Shown in pieces: positions 42,531-51,722 of a stretch of 64,000 bases of DNA; within the stretch, counting starts at the first letter, position 1; the number at the start of each line of letters is the position of its first letter. The notes beneath the pieces are model-generated. The model saw nothing but the letters and a program-made list of their open reading frames with translations. It was not told the origin of the DNA and ran no database searches. Source of the stretch: Cohnella sp. CFH 77786 (GTDB lineage Bacteria > Bacillota > Bacilli > Paenibacillales > Paenibacillaceae); NCBI RefSeq assembly GCF_019400745.1, contig NZ_WJIB01000021.1, forward strand, positions 35,040-99,039, given 5' to 3'. The position numbers and the translations under genes are program-made.

Positions 42531-43876
42531 CTAGTTTAACACTGGCGTAATGTTAAACCAATTTAGAGTGTTTTCAACTTGAGTATAAACTTCGACGTGA
42601 TTTCCATTCAATGTTCCGTCACCAACATGAGTTCCCATTAATATACCATCATAATCATCAAATAAGATTCCACCGCTATCTCCGGGTATTGCAGTATAGT
42701 TGGCTGCAGTTAAATTGCTATTACCGAGTGAACTTATATTCGTCGAGCCTATTAATCCATAGCTTGTATTATTATAACCAGAGAATGCTACATATTGCCC
42801 AACATATTCATTACTTTCTCTTTGATAACTTGTAATTGCCTCATCTCGTGATGAATTAAGATATACATCATTGCTTACGATCCAACTGGGTGTAGGGATA
42901 AGCATTGCATCTACAGAACCAGCATCCCTCACTTGTCCAGTGATATTTGAAGAGCCAACGATGTATGCATCCGCATGACCCCAATAAGGTTGTTTAAATG
43001 TATCCATGGCTACGCCATCATGGCAGTGGCCAGCAGTAACAACAAAGTAACTGTTACTTGAATTCTTCGCAGAAAATCCAACTGAGCAGGTACTTCCGCT
43101 GCTCGACCCAATTATTACACCACTCTGAATCGGATTATACATACTTGTTTTACTCTCGTTTCTCAACATGCTCTCATCCACTTGGAAGAATTCCAACATT
43201 TTTCCGTAACGATTGGTCATGTAATTTGTTGCATTCTCTGTCACATATCTAAGTCCTACTTCAATCTCATTGTCAACAACATCTGTTGCAATTGACAATA
43301 CATCAATACCTTGAGCCTTTAGAGTTTCTGTATCTTCGAATATTGCTTATGCTTTTCATTCAGCTCTTCTTCACTAAATTTTGCATCAATAAACTTTATC
43401 TTTTCAGGTTTTCCAAAAAGACGTGTTGTCTTCTCAATTTCTAGGTTTGATGTATTATTAATGCCCTTGATTCTGACATATAGAACGCCACCTTCATTCT
43501 GCTTAACAAATAATCCTCCGAAATTATCATCGCCAAATGCTGTTTTTAATTGAGCTTTAACTTGTGGGATTCGCTCATTTAAAAATGCGAGTCTTTCCTT
43601 AAATTCTTTTTCTTCATCCAGTGTCATATAAAAATCGTGCAGAACAAGATCTTGTTGATTCTTTTTTTCTAACAAACCTTTCACATAATCTGAGTCAGAC
43701 TTAAAGCCAAGTTCCATCCTCTTTTTAATATTATATTCCAATGATGCGGATTTCTCGTCCCTTATTTTCGAATCGACTTCATTGTTTACGTCATGATCGT
43801 TTGCCCCAAATACATTACCGGCCAATAAAAGAAAACAACATAATGCACTCATTCCAGTAAAAAAGATCTTTTTCAT
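42531..43876 (-). pseudogene. Secreted chymotrypsin-like serine protease precursor, split by a frameshift
   Basis: The first part (ATG 43876 behind AAGGAG) has a signal peptide (KKIFFTGMSALCCFLLLAG) and a charged pro-region, ending at a TAA near 43319. Shifting by one base continues directly as LKAQGIDVLSIATDVVDNEI and then as an S1-type catalytic domain: His in VVTAGHCHDG, Asp in SVDAMLIP, Ser in AIPGDSGGILFDD. Together they make about 450 residues, as expected for a streptogrisin-like zymogen with propeptide. All three catalytic residues are intact, so the break may be recent. The region is clearly AT-rich against the rest of the window, which suggests acquisition from elsewhere. Confidence 0.8.
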
Positions 43877-44015
43877 AAAGTTCATCTCCTTTTTATAGTC
43901 AACCTTTTTCATTAAATGTTTGTAATATTTGTCACCTTCCTGTATGTAGTATAATAAAAAGTGAAATTAATGTAAATTATTCTGTTATATCATATCTTTT
44001 GAGGGAGGGCTGAAT

Positions 44016-44303
44016 GTGAGCAGATCACTATTCATTTTCTTCTTGTGTTTATCATTAATTACCGCGTGTAGTAAAGCAGAGAAGAGTCAATTTGTTGTGG
44101 AAGGTACTGTTGAACGCATTGAATACTCCAATGATTACGTATTAATGTATGTGGAGAATTTCCCAATTCCAATATCTAAGGACGAGAAGCAACAATATTC
44201 AGTTGGACAAAAAGAGAGAGCGACACTTCAAAGTACAAAAAGAACGGATATCTATAATCCTAAGTATATTAAAGTCAAAAAAATTGAGATTCTTTCTCCC
44301 TAA
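44016..44303 (+). CDS. Small AT-rich lipoprotein of unknown function
   Basis: A 95-residue protein with a lipoprotein signal (FIFFLCLSLITACSK, lipobox LITAC with Cys at about 18). The mature part of about 75 residues starts with a strand-rich FVVEGTVERIEYSND and looks like a small OB- or DUF3221-like barrel; I cannot assign it firmly. The GTG start follows GAGGGAGGG. It is divergent from the broken protease and shares its low GC content, so the two were probably acquired together. Confidence 0.7.
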   Translation: MSRSLFIFFLCLSLITACSKAEKSQFVVEGTVERIEYSNDYVLMYVENFPIPISKDEKQQYSVGQKERATLQSTKRTDIYNPKYIKVKKIEILSP

Positions 44304-44311
44304 TAAAAAAT

Positions 44312-44344
44312 GAAGAACAGAAGCCGTAAGGCGAACTGTTCTTC
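44312..44344 (-). terminator. Terminator of prs
   Basis: GAAGAACAG pairs with CTGTTCTTC; on the minus strand TTTTTTATTA follows. Confidence 0.85.
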
Positions 44345-44361
44345 ATTGTCTCATAAACGTA

Positions 44362-45315
44362 TTAGATTCCCGCGTTCTTGAACAGCGTGCTGATCGAGCC
44401 GCCTTCCATGATGATCCGGATCGATTCCGACAGCATCGGGGCGACCGACAGGACGCGGAATCGCGGCGAGCGGTCCTCCGGCAGCAGGATGGAGTCCGTC
44501 ACGACGACCTCCCGGATATTCGGATGGTCCAGCTTCTGCAGCGCGTTGGCCGAGAAGAGCGGATGGGTGGCGCAGACGTAGGCGTCTTGCGCGCCGCGTT
44601 CCTTCAGGCCTTCGACGACATTGACGATCGTGGAGCCGGTATCGATCATGTCCTCGATGATGATCGGCGTGCAGCCTTCGACATTCCCGATGACGTGGGT
44701 GATGACCGACTCGTTGTGGCTCGGCCGTTTCTTGATCATGATCGCGAACGGCGCGTTCAGCTGGTTCGCCAGCTTCTCCGCGGTCGAAGCGCGGCCGGCG
44801 TCCGGCGAAACGACGACCGGATTCGGCAAATTCAAGCACTTCAGGTGGTCGCTGATCAGATCCAGAGCGGTCAGGTGGTCCACCGGAATGTTGAAGAAGC
44901 CTTGGATCGCCGGAGCATGCAGGTCGATCGTGATGACCCGGTGGGCGCCTACCGTTGTCAGGACATCGGCGACCATCTTCGCGGAAATCGGTTCCCGCGG
45001 CGCGGCTTTCCGCTCCTGTCGGGCGTATCCGTAATAAGGAAGCACGAGATTGATGGTACGGGCGGATGCGCGTTTGGCCGCATCGATCATGACCAGCAGC
45101 TCGACGAAGAAATCGTTGATCGGATGGGAAAAGGACTGGATCAGGAAAACGTCGCAGTTGCGGATCGTTTCTTCATAGTGCACGTAAACCTCGCCGCTTT
45201 TGAACCGGGATACCTTGATTTTTCCGAGCGGAAGTCCCAGCTGTTCGGCGATCTTCCTGGCCAGCGGCTCGTTGGACGTTCCCGAGAAAACCCGGAGTTT
45301 GCTGCTGCTGTACAT
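44362..45315 (-). CDS. prs: Ribose-phosphate pyrophosphokinase
   Basis: A 317-residue class I PRPP synthetase that makes PRPP from ribose-5-phosphate and ATP. Conserved parts: KVSRFKSGEVYVHYEETIRN, YYGYARQERKAAPREPISAK (ATP and catalytic flexible loop), VITIDLHAPAIQGFF (Mg site) and the PRPP loop IIIEDMIDTGSTIV. The ATG at 45315 follows GGAGGGG. Most Bacillota have their housekeeping prs behind gcaD; this copy lies next to hisJ and the his operon, whose first enzyme HisG consumes PRPP. It may be a second paralogue serving histidine synthesis, an inference from position. Confidence 0.93.
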   Translation of the reverse strand: MYSSSKLRVFSGTSNEPLARKIAEQLGLPLGKIKVSRFKSGEVYVHYEETIRNCDVFLIQSFSHPINDFFVELLVMIDAAKRASARTINLVLPYYGYARQERKAAPREPISAKMVADVLTTVGAHRVITIDLHAPAIQGFFNIPVDHLTALDLISDHLKCLNLPNPVVVSPDAGRASTAEKLANQLNAPFAIMIKKRPSHNESVITHVIGNVEGCTPIIIEDMIDTGSTIVNVVEGLKERGAQDAYVCATHPLFSANALQKLDHPNIREVVVTDSILLPEDRSPRFRVLSVAPMLSESIRIIMEGGSISTLFKNAGI

Positions 45316-45397
45316 GTGCCCCTCCAAAAATATCGGAATGTGCGACATTAACCGACTCATTTCGTTCAAACCCATTATACATGACGCGGACGGGTTT

Positions 45398-46213
45398 TCA
45401 CAAAGGAATCCTTCCCCTTAAGCGGCCTTCAAATGTGGCTATTTCGTTAATTCCGGAGCTTCGGAGAATACGCTCCGCCTCTTCGGCTTTCTGCCCGACC
45501 CGGTCGGGATGGTGCGCATCCGAGCCGTACGTGACCGGAATGCCCAGCTCCCTGGCGCGCTTCAGTATCCTCGGGGACGGGTACATTTCCTTGGCCGCCG
45601 TATGGATGCCCGCCGCGTTCAGCTCGATCGCGAGTCCATGCTTCGCGACCGCTTGCAGCGCGCTTTCCTCCAGCTCCGCCGTGTCCTCCTCCGGCCGGTA
45701 CCCGAACCGCTTGATCGCGTCGATATGGCCGATGTAGTCGTACAACCCGGCGGCCGCGGCTTTGCGCACGGCACCGTAATATTGCTCATACACCTGGAAA
45801 ATGTTGCGGCCTTCCCAGTTGTGCACCTGGCGGAAATCCGTCACGTCCCACGTCCCGAGAAAATGCACCGAACCGATGACGTAATCCCAAGGATACGCCT
45901 CGATGATTTTGGCGATCTCGTCCTCGTGGCCTTCGATGTAATCGCCTTCCAGTCCGACGCGCACGGAAATTCGATCCCGGTACTTCTCTTTGAGTTTCAG
46001 GCACTCTTCCACGTACCGCGGCAGCTCGTCCATCGGCATCGCCATCTCGGGATAATACGAAGCGGGGTCGACGTGAAGAAGAGGCATGTGATCGGACAAT
46101 CCGATCTGGACCATGCCTTGGGCGATCGCGCTTTCGATGTATTGCTCGAGGGTGCCGACGGCGTGGCCGCAGCGCACGTGATGCGTATGGTAATCGATTT
46201 TCATGGCTGCCAT
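45398..46213 (-). CDS. hisJ: Histidinol-phosphatase, PHP family
   Basis: A 271-residue PHP-domain phosphatase that removes phosphate from histidinol phosphate. Metal ligands are seen in the start IDYHTHHVRCGHA, in QIGLSDHMPLLH, in VGLEGDYIEG, in YVIGSVHFLGTW, in YIGHIDAIKRFG, and in the end YGSDAHHPDRVG. It lies 4 bases downstream of hisIE, completing the pathway. Confidence 0.93.
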   Translation of the reverse strand: MAAMKIDYHTHHVRCGHAVGTLEQYIESAIAQGMVQIGLSDHMPLLHVDPASYYPEMAMPMDELPRYVEECLKLKEKYRDRISVRVGLEGDYIEGHEDEIAKIIEAYPWDYVIGSVHFLGTWDVTDFRQVHNWEGRNIFQVYEQYYGAVRKAAAAGLYDYIGHIDAIKRFGYRPEEDTAELEESALQAVAKHGLAIELNAAGIHTAAKEMYPSPRILKRARELGIPVTYGSDAHHPDRVGQKAEEAERILRSSGINEIATFEGRLRGRIPL

Positions 46214-46217
46214 CCGC

Positions 46218-46880
46218 CTAATCCTTCTTGACGGGCTTCCGGTGGCGGAATTCGAGCTCTTCCAGCACGTCGTCCAGCGGAATCCGCTGCTCGCGCAGCA
46301 GCACCATCAGGTGGAAAATGAGATCGGCGGCTTCGGCTCGCAGCTCCTTGGCATCGCGGTTTTTCCCGGCGATGATGACCTCGGCCGTCTCTTCTCCGAT
46401 TTTTTTGAGGATTTTGTCCAGGCCCTTGTCGAAAAGATACGTCGTATAGGAGCCCTCGGTGCGCTCGGCGTCCCGCTGCGCGATCGTGGCCTCGAGCTGG
46501 GCCAGCGGGGCGAAACGGTCGGGTTTTGCGTCGTCGGCGGTTGCGTCATCCGCCTCCGCGCTGCGGTAGAAGCAGCTGTACGCCCCGGTGTGGCAGGCCG
46601 GGCCGTTCTGGTTGACTTGGACCAGCAACGTATCCCCGTCGCAGTCGTATTTCAGGGACACGACCTCCTGCGTATGGCCGCTCGTCGCGCCTTTGTTCCA
46701 CAGTTCCCCGCGGGAACGGCTCCAGAACCACGTTTGCCCGGTTTCGACCGTTTTCTGCAGCGATTCCCGGTTCATGTACGCCAGCATCAGCACTTCCTTG
46801 CTGGCCGCGTCTTGCACGACCGCCGGCACGAGGCCTTGGTCGTCGTACTTGATCTGCTCCATCCAGGCGGCATCGGTCAC
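46218..46880 (-). CDS. hisIE: Bifunctional phosphoribosyl-AMP cyclohydrolase/phosphoribosyl-ATP pyrophosphatase
   Basis: A 220-residue fusion. The HisI part (about 1-115) has FWSRSRGELWNKGATSGHTQ and the zinc-ligand Cys residues in LKYDCDGD and GPACHTGAYSCF. The HisE part (about 130-215) has IGEETAEVIIAGKN and a C-terminal EELEFRHRKP. A GTG at 46880 overlaps the hisF stop (GTGA), with AAGGAG upstream. A much longer open frame to 47771 is a shadow over hisF. The linker is rich in Ala, Asp and Thr. Confidence 0.95.
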   Translation of the reverse strand: MTDAAWMEQIKYDDQGLVPAVVQDAASKEVLMLAYMNRESLQKTVETGQTWFWSRSRGELWNKGATSGHTQEVVSLKYDCDGDTLLVQVNQNGPACHTGAYSCFYRSAEADDATADDAKPDRFAPLAQLEATIAQRDAERTEGSYTTYLFDKGLDKILKKIGEETAEVIIAGKNRDAKELRAEAADLIFHLMVLLREQRIPLDDVLEELEFRHRKPVKKD

Positions 46881-47635
46881 CTGACGTTCACTCCTTTGGC
46901 GCGAAGCGCGTCCTTCACCTCGCGGACCGTCACTTCTTTGTAGTGGAAAATGCTTGCGGCCAGCGCCGCGTCGGCGTGCCCGAGCGTAAGGACGTCGGCG
47001 AAATGGCCGGCGTTCCCCGCTCCGCCCGAGGCGATGACCGGAATGCCCACCTCGTCCGAGATGACCCGGGTCAGCGCCATGTCGAATCCGTCCTTCGTGC
47101 CGTCCGCGTCCATGCTGGTGAGCAGCAGCTCGCCCGCGCCTCTCCGTTCCGCTTCCTTGGCCCATTCCACCGCGCGTTGGCCGGTCGCTTTGCGGCCGCC
47201 GTGGGTGTACACTTCCCACTCTTCCCACTCCGCGTTGAACTTGGCGTCGATCGCGACGACGATGCACTGGGCGCCGAACGTCCGTGAGCCCTCCGTGATC
47301 AGCTCCGGCTTCAGGATGGCCGCGGTGTTGATGCCGATTTTGTCCGCGCCGGCTCTCAGGAGCCTCTTCATGTCTTCGACGGCCTGGATGCCGCCTCCGA
47401 CCGTGAACGGAATCGACACCTCCTCGGCCGTGCGGCGCACGACGTCCACCATCGTGGCGCGTCCTTCGTGGGAGGCCGAAATGTCGAGGAACACGAGCTC
47501 GTCGGCACCTTCTTTGTCGTAGAGCGCCGCGAGCTCCACCGGGTCCCCGGCGTCGCGAAGGTTCACGAAATTGACTCCCTTGACGACCCGGCCGTCCTTG
47601 ACGTCGAGGCAGGGAATGACTCTTTTGGCGAGCAT
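46877..47635 (-). CDS. hisF: Imidazole glycerol phosphate synthase, cyclase subunit
   Basis: A 252-residue TIM barrel that closes the imidazole ring with ammonia supplied by HisH. Catalytic Asp residues are in ARVIPCLDVKDGRVVKG-like start (CLDVKDG) and in TSMDADGTKDGFDM; phosphate loops are VGGGIQAVED and ASGGAGNAGHFAD. It has the usual length and lies between hisA (35 bp) and hisIE. Confidence 0.97.
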   Translation of the reverse strand: MLAKRVIPCLDVKDGRVVKGVNFVNLRDAGDPVELAALYDKEGADELVFLDISASHEGRATMVDVVRRTAEEVSIPFTVGGGIQAVEDMKRLLRAGADKIGINTAAILKPELITEGSRTFGAQCIVVAIDAKFNAEWEEWEVYTHGGRKATGQRAVEWAKEAERRGAGELLLTSMDADGTKDGFDMALTRVISDEVGIPVIASGGAGNAGHFADVLTLGHADAALAASIFHYKEVTVREVKDALRAKGVNVR

Positions 47636-47670
47636 GGGGCGTTCTCCTTTCGTTCGTGCCGGATAAGCGG

Positions 47671-48411
47671 TTAGTTGTCCTTAGCCAGCTTGCGGACGGC
47701 GTCCGCGAGACTGATGCTTCCGGTGTAGAGCGCTTTGCCGACGATGGCGCCGCCGACGCCGTCCTTGGCATGGGCCGCCAGGCGGTCCAGATCCTCCGGC
47801 CGGCTGACGCCGCCGGAAGCGATGACCGTGCGCCCGGACACTTGCGCGAGGCGAACGATCGCCTCCACGTTCGGACCGCCCATCATGCCGTCGCGCGAAA
47901 TGTCGGTGAAGATGAACGTTTGCGCGCCCTCGGCCGCGAGTTGTACAGCCAGGTCCTCCGCCTTCACTTCGGAGGTCTCGAGCCATCCGCGCGTGGCGAC
48001 CAGGCCGTTACGGGCGTCGATGCCGATGGCGATTTTGGCGCCGTGCTTGGCGAGAACGCGGGAGACGAACGCGCGGTCCTCGATCGCGGCCGTGCCGAGA
48101 ATGACGCGGGAGACGCCGAGGCCGAGCAGGCGATCCACGTCTTCTTCCTTGCGAAGGCCGCCGCCAACCTGCACCGGCACCTTCACCGCCTGCGCGATTC
48201 GGCCGATCAGCTCGTCGTTGACGGGATGGCCGGCTTTGGCGCCGTCGAGGTCGACGAGGTGGATCCACTCTCCGCCTTGCGCTTCCCAGTCGCGCGCGAC
48301 CGCCGCCGGGTCGTCGTTGTACACGGTTTCGCGGTTGTAATCGCCCTGCACGAGACGGACGCATTTGCCGTCCCGGATGTCGATGGCGGGGTAGATGATG
48401 AACTTGGACAT
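47671..48411 (-). CDS. hisA: ProFAR isomerase
   Basis: A 246-residue TIM barrel that isomerises ProFAR to PRFAR. Catalytic Asp in IYPAIDIRDGKCVRL and Asp in IFTDISRDGMMGG; phosphate loops VGGGLRKEED and ASGGVSRPEDL. The gene before it, hisH, is about 700 bases away across two tandem repeat arrays, an unusual interruption of the operon. Confidence 0.97.
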   Translation of the reverse strand: MSKFIIYPAIDIRDGKCVRLVQGDYNRETVYNDDPAAVARDWEAQGGEWIHLVDLDGAKAGHPVNDELIGRIAQAVKVPVQVGGGLRKEEDVDRLLGLGVSRVILGTAAIEDRAFVSRVLAKHGAKIAIGIDARNGLVATRGWLETSEVKAEDLAVQLAAEGAQTFIFTDISRDGMMGGPNVEAIVRLAQVSGRTVIASGGVSRPEDLDRLAAHAKDGVGGAIVGKALYTGSISLADAVRKLAKDN

Positions 48412-48540
48412 GATGGTTGAAACCTCCGAACGTGACCCTCGCGCGGTCGGCGCGGGATCGAGGTGATGAGTGGTGTGAGTGTGGGCACGGTGCGCTTCTT
48501 GTGATAATGAGCATCGCGTGTTGCTCTCAACCGCAGCTGT

Positions 48541-48775
48541 AAGACGGTCTGGGCGTCTTGCGGAGCTCGTTTTGGCGTGTTGTGCCGCTTTAAGACGCTC
48601 TGAGCGTCTTGCGGAGCTCGTTTTGGCGTGTTGTGCCGCTTTAAGACGCTCTGAGCGTCTTGCGGAGCTCGTTTTGGCGTATTGTGCCGCTGTAAGACGG
48701 TCTGAGCTTCTTGCGGAGCTCGTTTTGGCGTGTTCCGCAGTTGTAAGACGGTCTGAGCGTCACGCGCAGCACTTT
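48541..48775. repeat. Tandem array C1, unit 51 bp
   Basis: AAGACG recurs at 48541, 48592, 48643, 48694 and 48745, exactly 51 bases apart. Several units contain the perfect dyad AAGACGCTC-T-GAGCGTCTT. Open frames with 17-residue repeats exist on both strands and have no start signals. The 48412-48540 stretch has no visible gene. Confidence 0.93.
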
Positions 48776-48799
48776 TCGGCGAGTTGCCGCCGCTGTAAC

Positions 48800-49090
48800 C
48801 TAAGCTACTTTTCGGCGCCTTAACCGGTTTAAGTCGGTTACGGCACACGCTCAACTACTTCTCGGCGCCATAACCGGGTTTTCCCGGTTACGGCACACGT
48901 TCAGCTACTTCCAGGCGCCTTAACCGGTTTTTTCCGGGCTACAGCACTCGTTCAGCTACTTTTCGGCACTCTACCCGGGTTTTTCCGGGTTACAGCACAC
49001 GCTCAGCTACTTTTCGGCGCTCTAACCGGGTTTTTCCGGGTTACGGCACCTGTTCAGCTACTTTCCGGCGCTCGATCCCGGTTTCTCCCG
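48800..49090. repeat. Tandem array C2, unit 50-51 bp
   Basis: CTACTT recurs at 48805, 48855, 48905, 48956, 49007 and 49058. Units carry a hairpin of the form AACCGGG-TTTT-CCCGGTT. The sequence is unrelated to C1 although the two lie side by side and share the period. Confidence 0.93.
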
Positions 49091-49114
49091 GCTGCCTTCC
49101 TTCTTCCGACGGAT

Positions 49115-49729
49115 TCAGCCCGCCCGGCGGGCGGTCATCTCGAGAAAACGGCGGAGCAGCGCGGTGCCGAGCTCCCCGCTTTTCTCCGGATGGAACTGCA
49201 TGCCGTACACGGAGCCGCGGCCGACGATGGCCGTCACCGGCTGATGGTAATCCGTCACCGCGAGCAAATCCTCCTGCCGCTCAGGCAGCGCGTGATACGA
49301 GTGCACGAAGTACACGTGCCCCGGTTCCAAGCCTTCAAACAAGGGGCTCGGTTGCAGGAATTCAAGATCGTTCCATCCCATATGCGGCACCTTGTAGTCG
49401 CCCTGGAACCTCACGACGCGGCCGGGCAGCAGGTTCAGCCCCTCGTGCCGGCCGTGCTCCTCGCTCTCGCTGAAGAGCAGCTGCATGCCCAGGCAGATGC
49501 CGAGCAGCGGCTTCCCGCTGCCGGCGTACCGCTTCACGACCTCTTCGAGCCCGCTCTCGCGCAAATTCGCCATCGCGTCGCCGAATGCCCCGACCCCGGG
49601 CAGTACGGCCCCGTCCGCTTCCATGATGACGCGAGGGTCGGACGTCACCACCGCCTCGTATCCGAGCCGCTCGATCGCTTTGCTGACGCTGTGCAGATTG
49701 CCCATGCCGTAGTCGAATATCGCGATCAA
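49115..49729 (-). CDS. hisH: Imidazole glycerol phosphate synthase, glutamine amidotransferase subunit
   Basis: A 204-residue class I amidotransferase that supplies ammonia to HisF. Nucleophile Cys in LLGICLGMQLLF, His and Glu in YGMQFHPEKSGELG. The N-terminal start MIAIFDYGMGNLHSVSKAIE is typical. It starts two bases after hisB stops. Its partner hisF lies beyond hisA and the repeat arrays, so stoichiometry may depend on readthrough of those hairpins. Confidence 0.97.
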   Translation of the reverse strand: MIAIFDYGMGNLHSVSKAIERLGYEAVVTSDPRVIMEADGAVLPGVGAFGDAMANLRESGLEEVVKRYAGSGKPLLGICLGMQLLFSESEEHGRHEGLNLLPGRVVRFQGDYKVPHMGWNDLEFLQPSPLFEGLEPGHVYFVHSYHALPERQEDLLAVTDYHQPVTAIVGRGSVYGMQFHPEKSGELGTALLRRFLEMTARRAG

Positions 49730-49730
49730 C

Positions 49731-50333
49731 TTACAGCACCCCTTTCGTGGAAGGCACGCCTTTCACGCGGGGATCGATCGAAGTCGCCTCGTCCAAGGCA
49801 CGTCCGAGCGCCTTGAAAACCGCCTCGATCATATGGTGGGTATTCCGCCCGTAATGGACGATGACATGCAGCGTGATCCGCGCCTCGAGCGCCAGCTTCC
49901 ACAGGAACTCGTGCACGAGCTCCACGGTGAAGCTGCCGACCGTCGCCGCCGGGAAGTCGCCCCGCATCTCGAAATGCGGCCGCCCGCTGATGTCGATGAT
50001 CACCTGCCCGAGCGCCTCGTCCATCGGAACGAATACGCTGGCGTACCGCTTGATGCCCTTCTTGTCGCCGAGCGCGTCCCGGAGCGCCTGTCCCAGGCAT
50101 ATGCCGATGTCCTCCACCGTATGGTGGTCGTCGATATCGACGTCCCCCCGGGCTTCCACTTTCAAATCGAACTGTCCGTGTCTGGCGAACAGGTCGAGCA
50201 TATGGTTGAGAAAAGGAACGTCGTTCTCGATCGACACGTCCCCGGTTCCGTCCAGGTTAAAAGCCAGCGAAATGTCCGTTTCCCCCGTTTTCCGGGATAC
50301 GGAACCTTGGCGACCTTCCGGCCATTCACTCAT
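49731..50333 (-). CDS. hisB: Imidazoleglycerol-phosphate dehydratase
   Basis: A 200-residue manganese enzyme. Metal motifs FLNHMLDLFARHGQF, DIDDHHTVEDIGICLG and later HVIVHYGRNTHHMIEA are all present. It is the dehydratase only, without the phosphatase domain, which fits the separate hisJ. The ATG at 50333 overlaps the hisD stop (ATGA). Confidence 0.97.
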   Translation of the reverse strand: MSEWPEGRQGSVSRKTGETDISLAFNLDGTGDVSIENDVPFLNHMLDLFARHGQFDLKVEARGDVDIDDHHTVEDIGICLGQALRDALGDKKGIKRYASVFVPMDEALGQVIIDISGRPHFEMRGDFPAATVGSFTVELVHEFLWKLALEARITLHVIVHYGRNTHHMIEAVFKALGRALDEATSIDPRVKGVPSTKGVL

Positions 50334-51625
50334 TGCGATTCCCCGCCTTCCCACCGAATTTCCACCGCTCGCGCGTGGCCTTCGAGACCTTCGTGGCGGG
50401 CCAGCGCCGCAATGCCTGACGTATCCCGCCGAAGGGCTTCCTTGCTGTATCGGATCAAACTGGATTTCTTCAGAAAATCGTCCACGTTAAGCGGCGAAGA
50501 GAATCGTGCAGTGCCGTTCGTCGGCAAAATGTGGTTCGGTCCCGCGTAGTAGTCGCCCACCGGTTCGGAGCTGTACGGCCCGAGGAAAATCGCGCCCGCG
50601 TTCTCGATCCGCCCGAGCAGCTCCAGCGGATCCTCCGTCATCACTTCCAGATGCTCCGGTGCGAGCCGATTCACGACATCCACACCTGCGCTCAAGCTCT
50701 CCACCAGCAAAATCGCCCCATACTGCTCCAGCGACTTCTCCGCGATCTCCCGCCGCGGAAGCAACGCGACCTGTCTCCGCAGCTCCGCCTCCACCGCGCG
50801 GCCAAGCCGCTCCGACGGCGTCACCAGCATCGCCGACGCCATCTCGTCGTGCTCCGCCTGCGACAGCATGTCCGCGGCCACGAACCGCGGATCCGCGCTA
50901 TCGTCCGCCAGCACGGCGATTTCGCTCGGGCCCGCGATGCTGTCGATGTCGACCGCGCCGAACACGGCTCGTTTCGCCAGCGCCACGTAGATGTTGCCGG
51001 GCCCGCAAATCTTGTCGACGGGGGGAATGCTCGCCGTCCCATAGGCCAGCGCCGCGACCGCTTGGGCGCCTCCGACCCGGTAGATCTCCGTCACGCCCGC
51101 TTCCGCGGCGGCGACGAGAATATACGGGTCGATGCCTTCGCGCCCTCCGGTCGCGGGCGGAGTCACCATCGCGATCTCCGGCACGCCGGCCACCTTGGCC
51201 GGAATCGCGTTCATGAGCACCGACGACGGATATGCCGCCTTGCCGCCCGGTACGTACAATCCGACCCGGCGAAGCGGCCGGATGACCATGCCGAGCATCG
51301 TGCCGTCCGGCGATACATCCATCCACGAGTTCCGCTTCTGCTTCTCATGGAACGCCCGGATGTTCGCCGCCGCCTGCCGCAGAGCCGTCAGAAATTCTGG
51401 CTCCACCTGCCCGTATGCGGCTTGGATCTCGTCTTCCGCAACCCGAAGTCTTCCCGGCGTCAGCGCGACTTTATCGAATTTCTCCGTATATCTCAGCAAG
51501 GCTGCGTCGCCTTCCCGGCGGACCGCCTCGACGATTTCCGCCACCGCCGCATTCTGTTCCGGCGAGCCATACTCGCTTTCCCGCTCCAGTCGGAATCCCG
51601 ATGCCAAACCGAAATACATGCTCAA
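50330..51625 (-). CDS. hisD: Histidinol dehydrogenase
   Basis: A 431-residue zinc enzyme that oxidises histidinol to histidine with two NAD. Family blocks: VPGGKAAYPSSVLMNAIPAK, VDKICGPGNIYVALAKR, SIAGPSEIAVLADD, ADMLSQAEHDE (zinc ligands Gln and His) and APEHLEVMTEDP. It is at the usual length and lies 97 bases after hisG, a gap that carries repeat element F copy 2. Confidence 0.97.
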   Translation of the reverse strand: MSMYFGLASGFRLERESEYGSPEQNAAVAEIVEAVRREGDAALLRYTEKFDKVALTPGRLRVAEDEIQAAYGQVEPEFLTALRQAAANIRAFHEKQKRNSWMDVSPDGTMLGMVIRPLRRVGLYVPGGKAAYPSSVLMNAIPAKVAGVPEIAMVTPPATGGREGIDPYILVAAAEAGVTEIYRVGGAQAVAALAYGTASIPPVDKICGPGNIYVALAKRAVFGAVDIDSIAGPSEIAVLADDSADPRFVAADMLSQAEHDEMASAMLVTPSERLGRAVEAELRRQVALLPRREIAEKSLEQYGAILLVESLSAGVDVVNRLAPEHLEVMTEDPLELLGRIENAGAIFLGPYSSEPVGDYYAGPNHILPTNGTARFSSPLNVDDFLKKSSLIRYSKEALRRDTSGIAALARHEGLEGHARAVEIRWEGGESQ

Positions 51626-51632
51626 GCACCTC

Positions 51633-51690
51633 CCTGCAAGTAAAAACGACTTCGTCGTCGCGCAAAATAAAGAATTTCGTTTTTATCGTA
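51633..51690. repeat. Hairpin repeat element F, copy 2
   Basis: Shares AAAACGACTTCGTCGTC, a TAAAGAAT-type centre and TCGTTTTTATCG with 13302-13354. AAAAACGA/TCGTTTTT can pair as an outer stem. It lies inside the his operon between hisG and hisD. Confidence 0.65.
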
Positions 51691-51722
51691 GGTGATTCAG
51701 ATAAGGATGGGAATTGCGATCC

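Noticed and set aside
46881..47771. Extension of hisIE to a 517-residue protein
   Set aside because: The extra N-terminus is Arg-rich shadow sequence of hisF; a GTG with a ribosome site overlaps the hisF stop.
48207..48854. Repeat proteins on both strands at array C1
   Set aside because: Both strands are open at once over a 51-bp repeat; the minus frame runs into hisA in the wrong frame.
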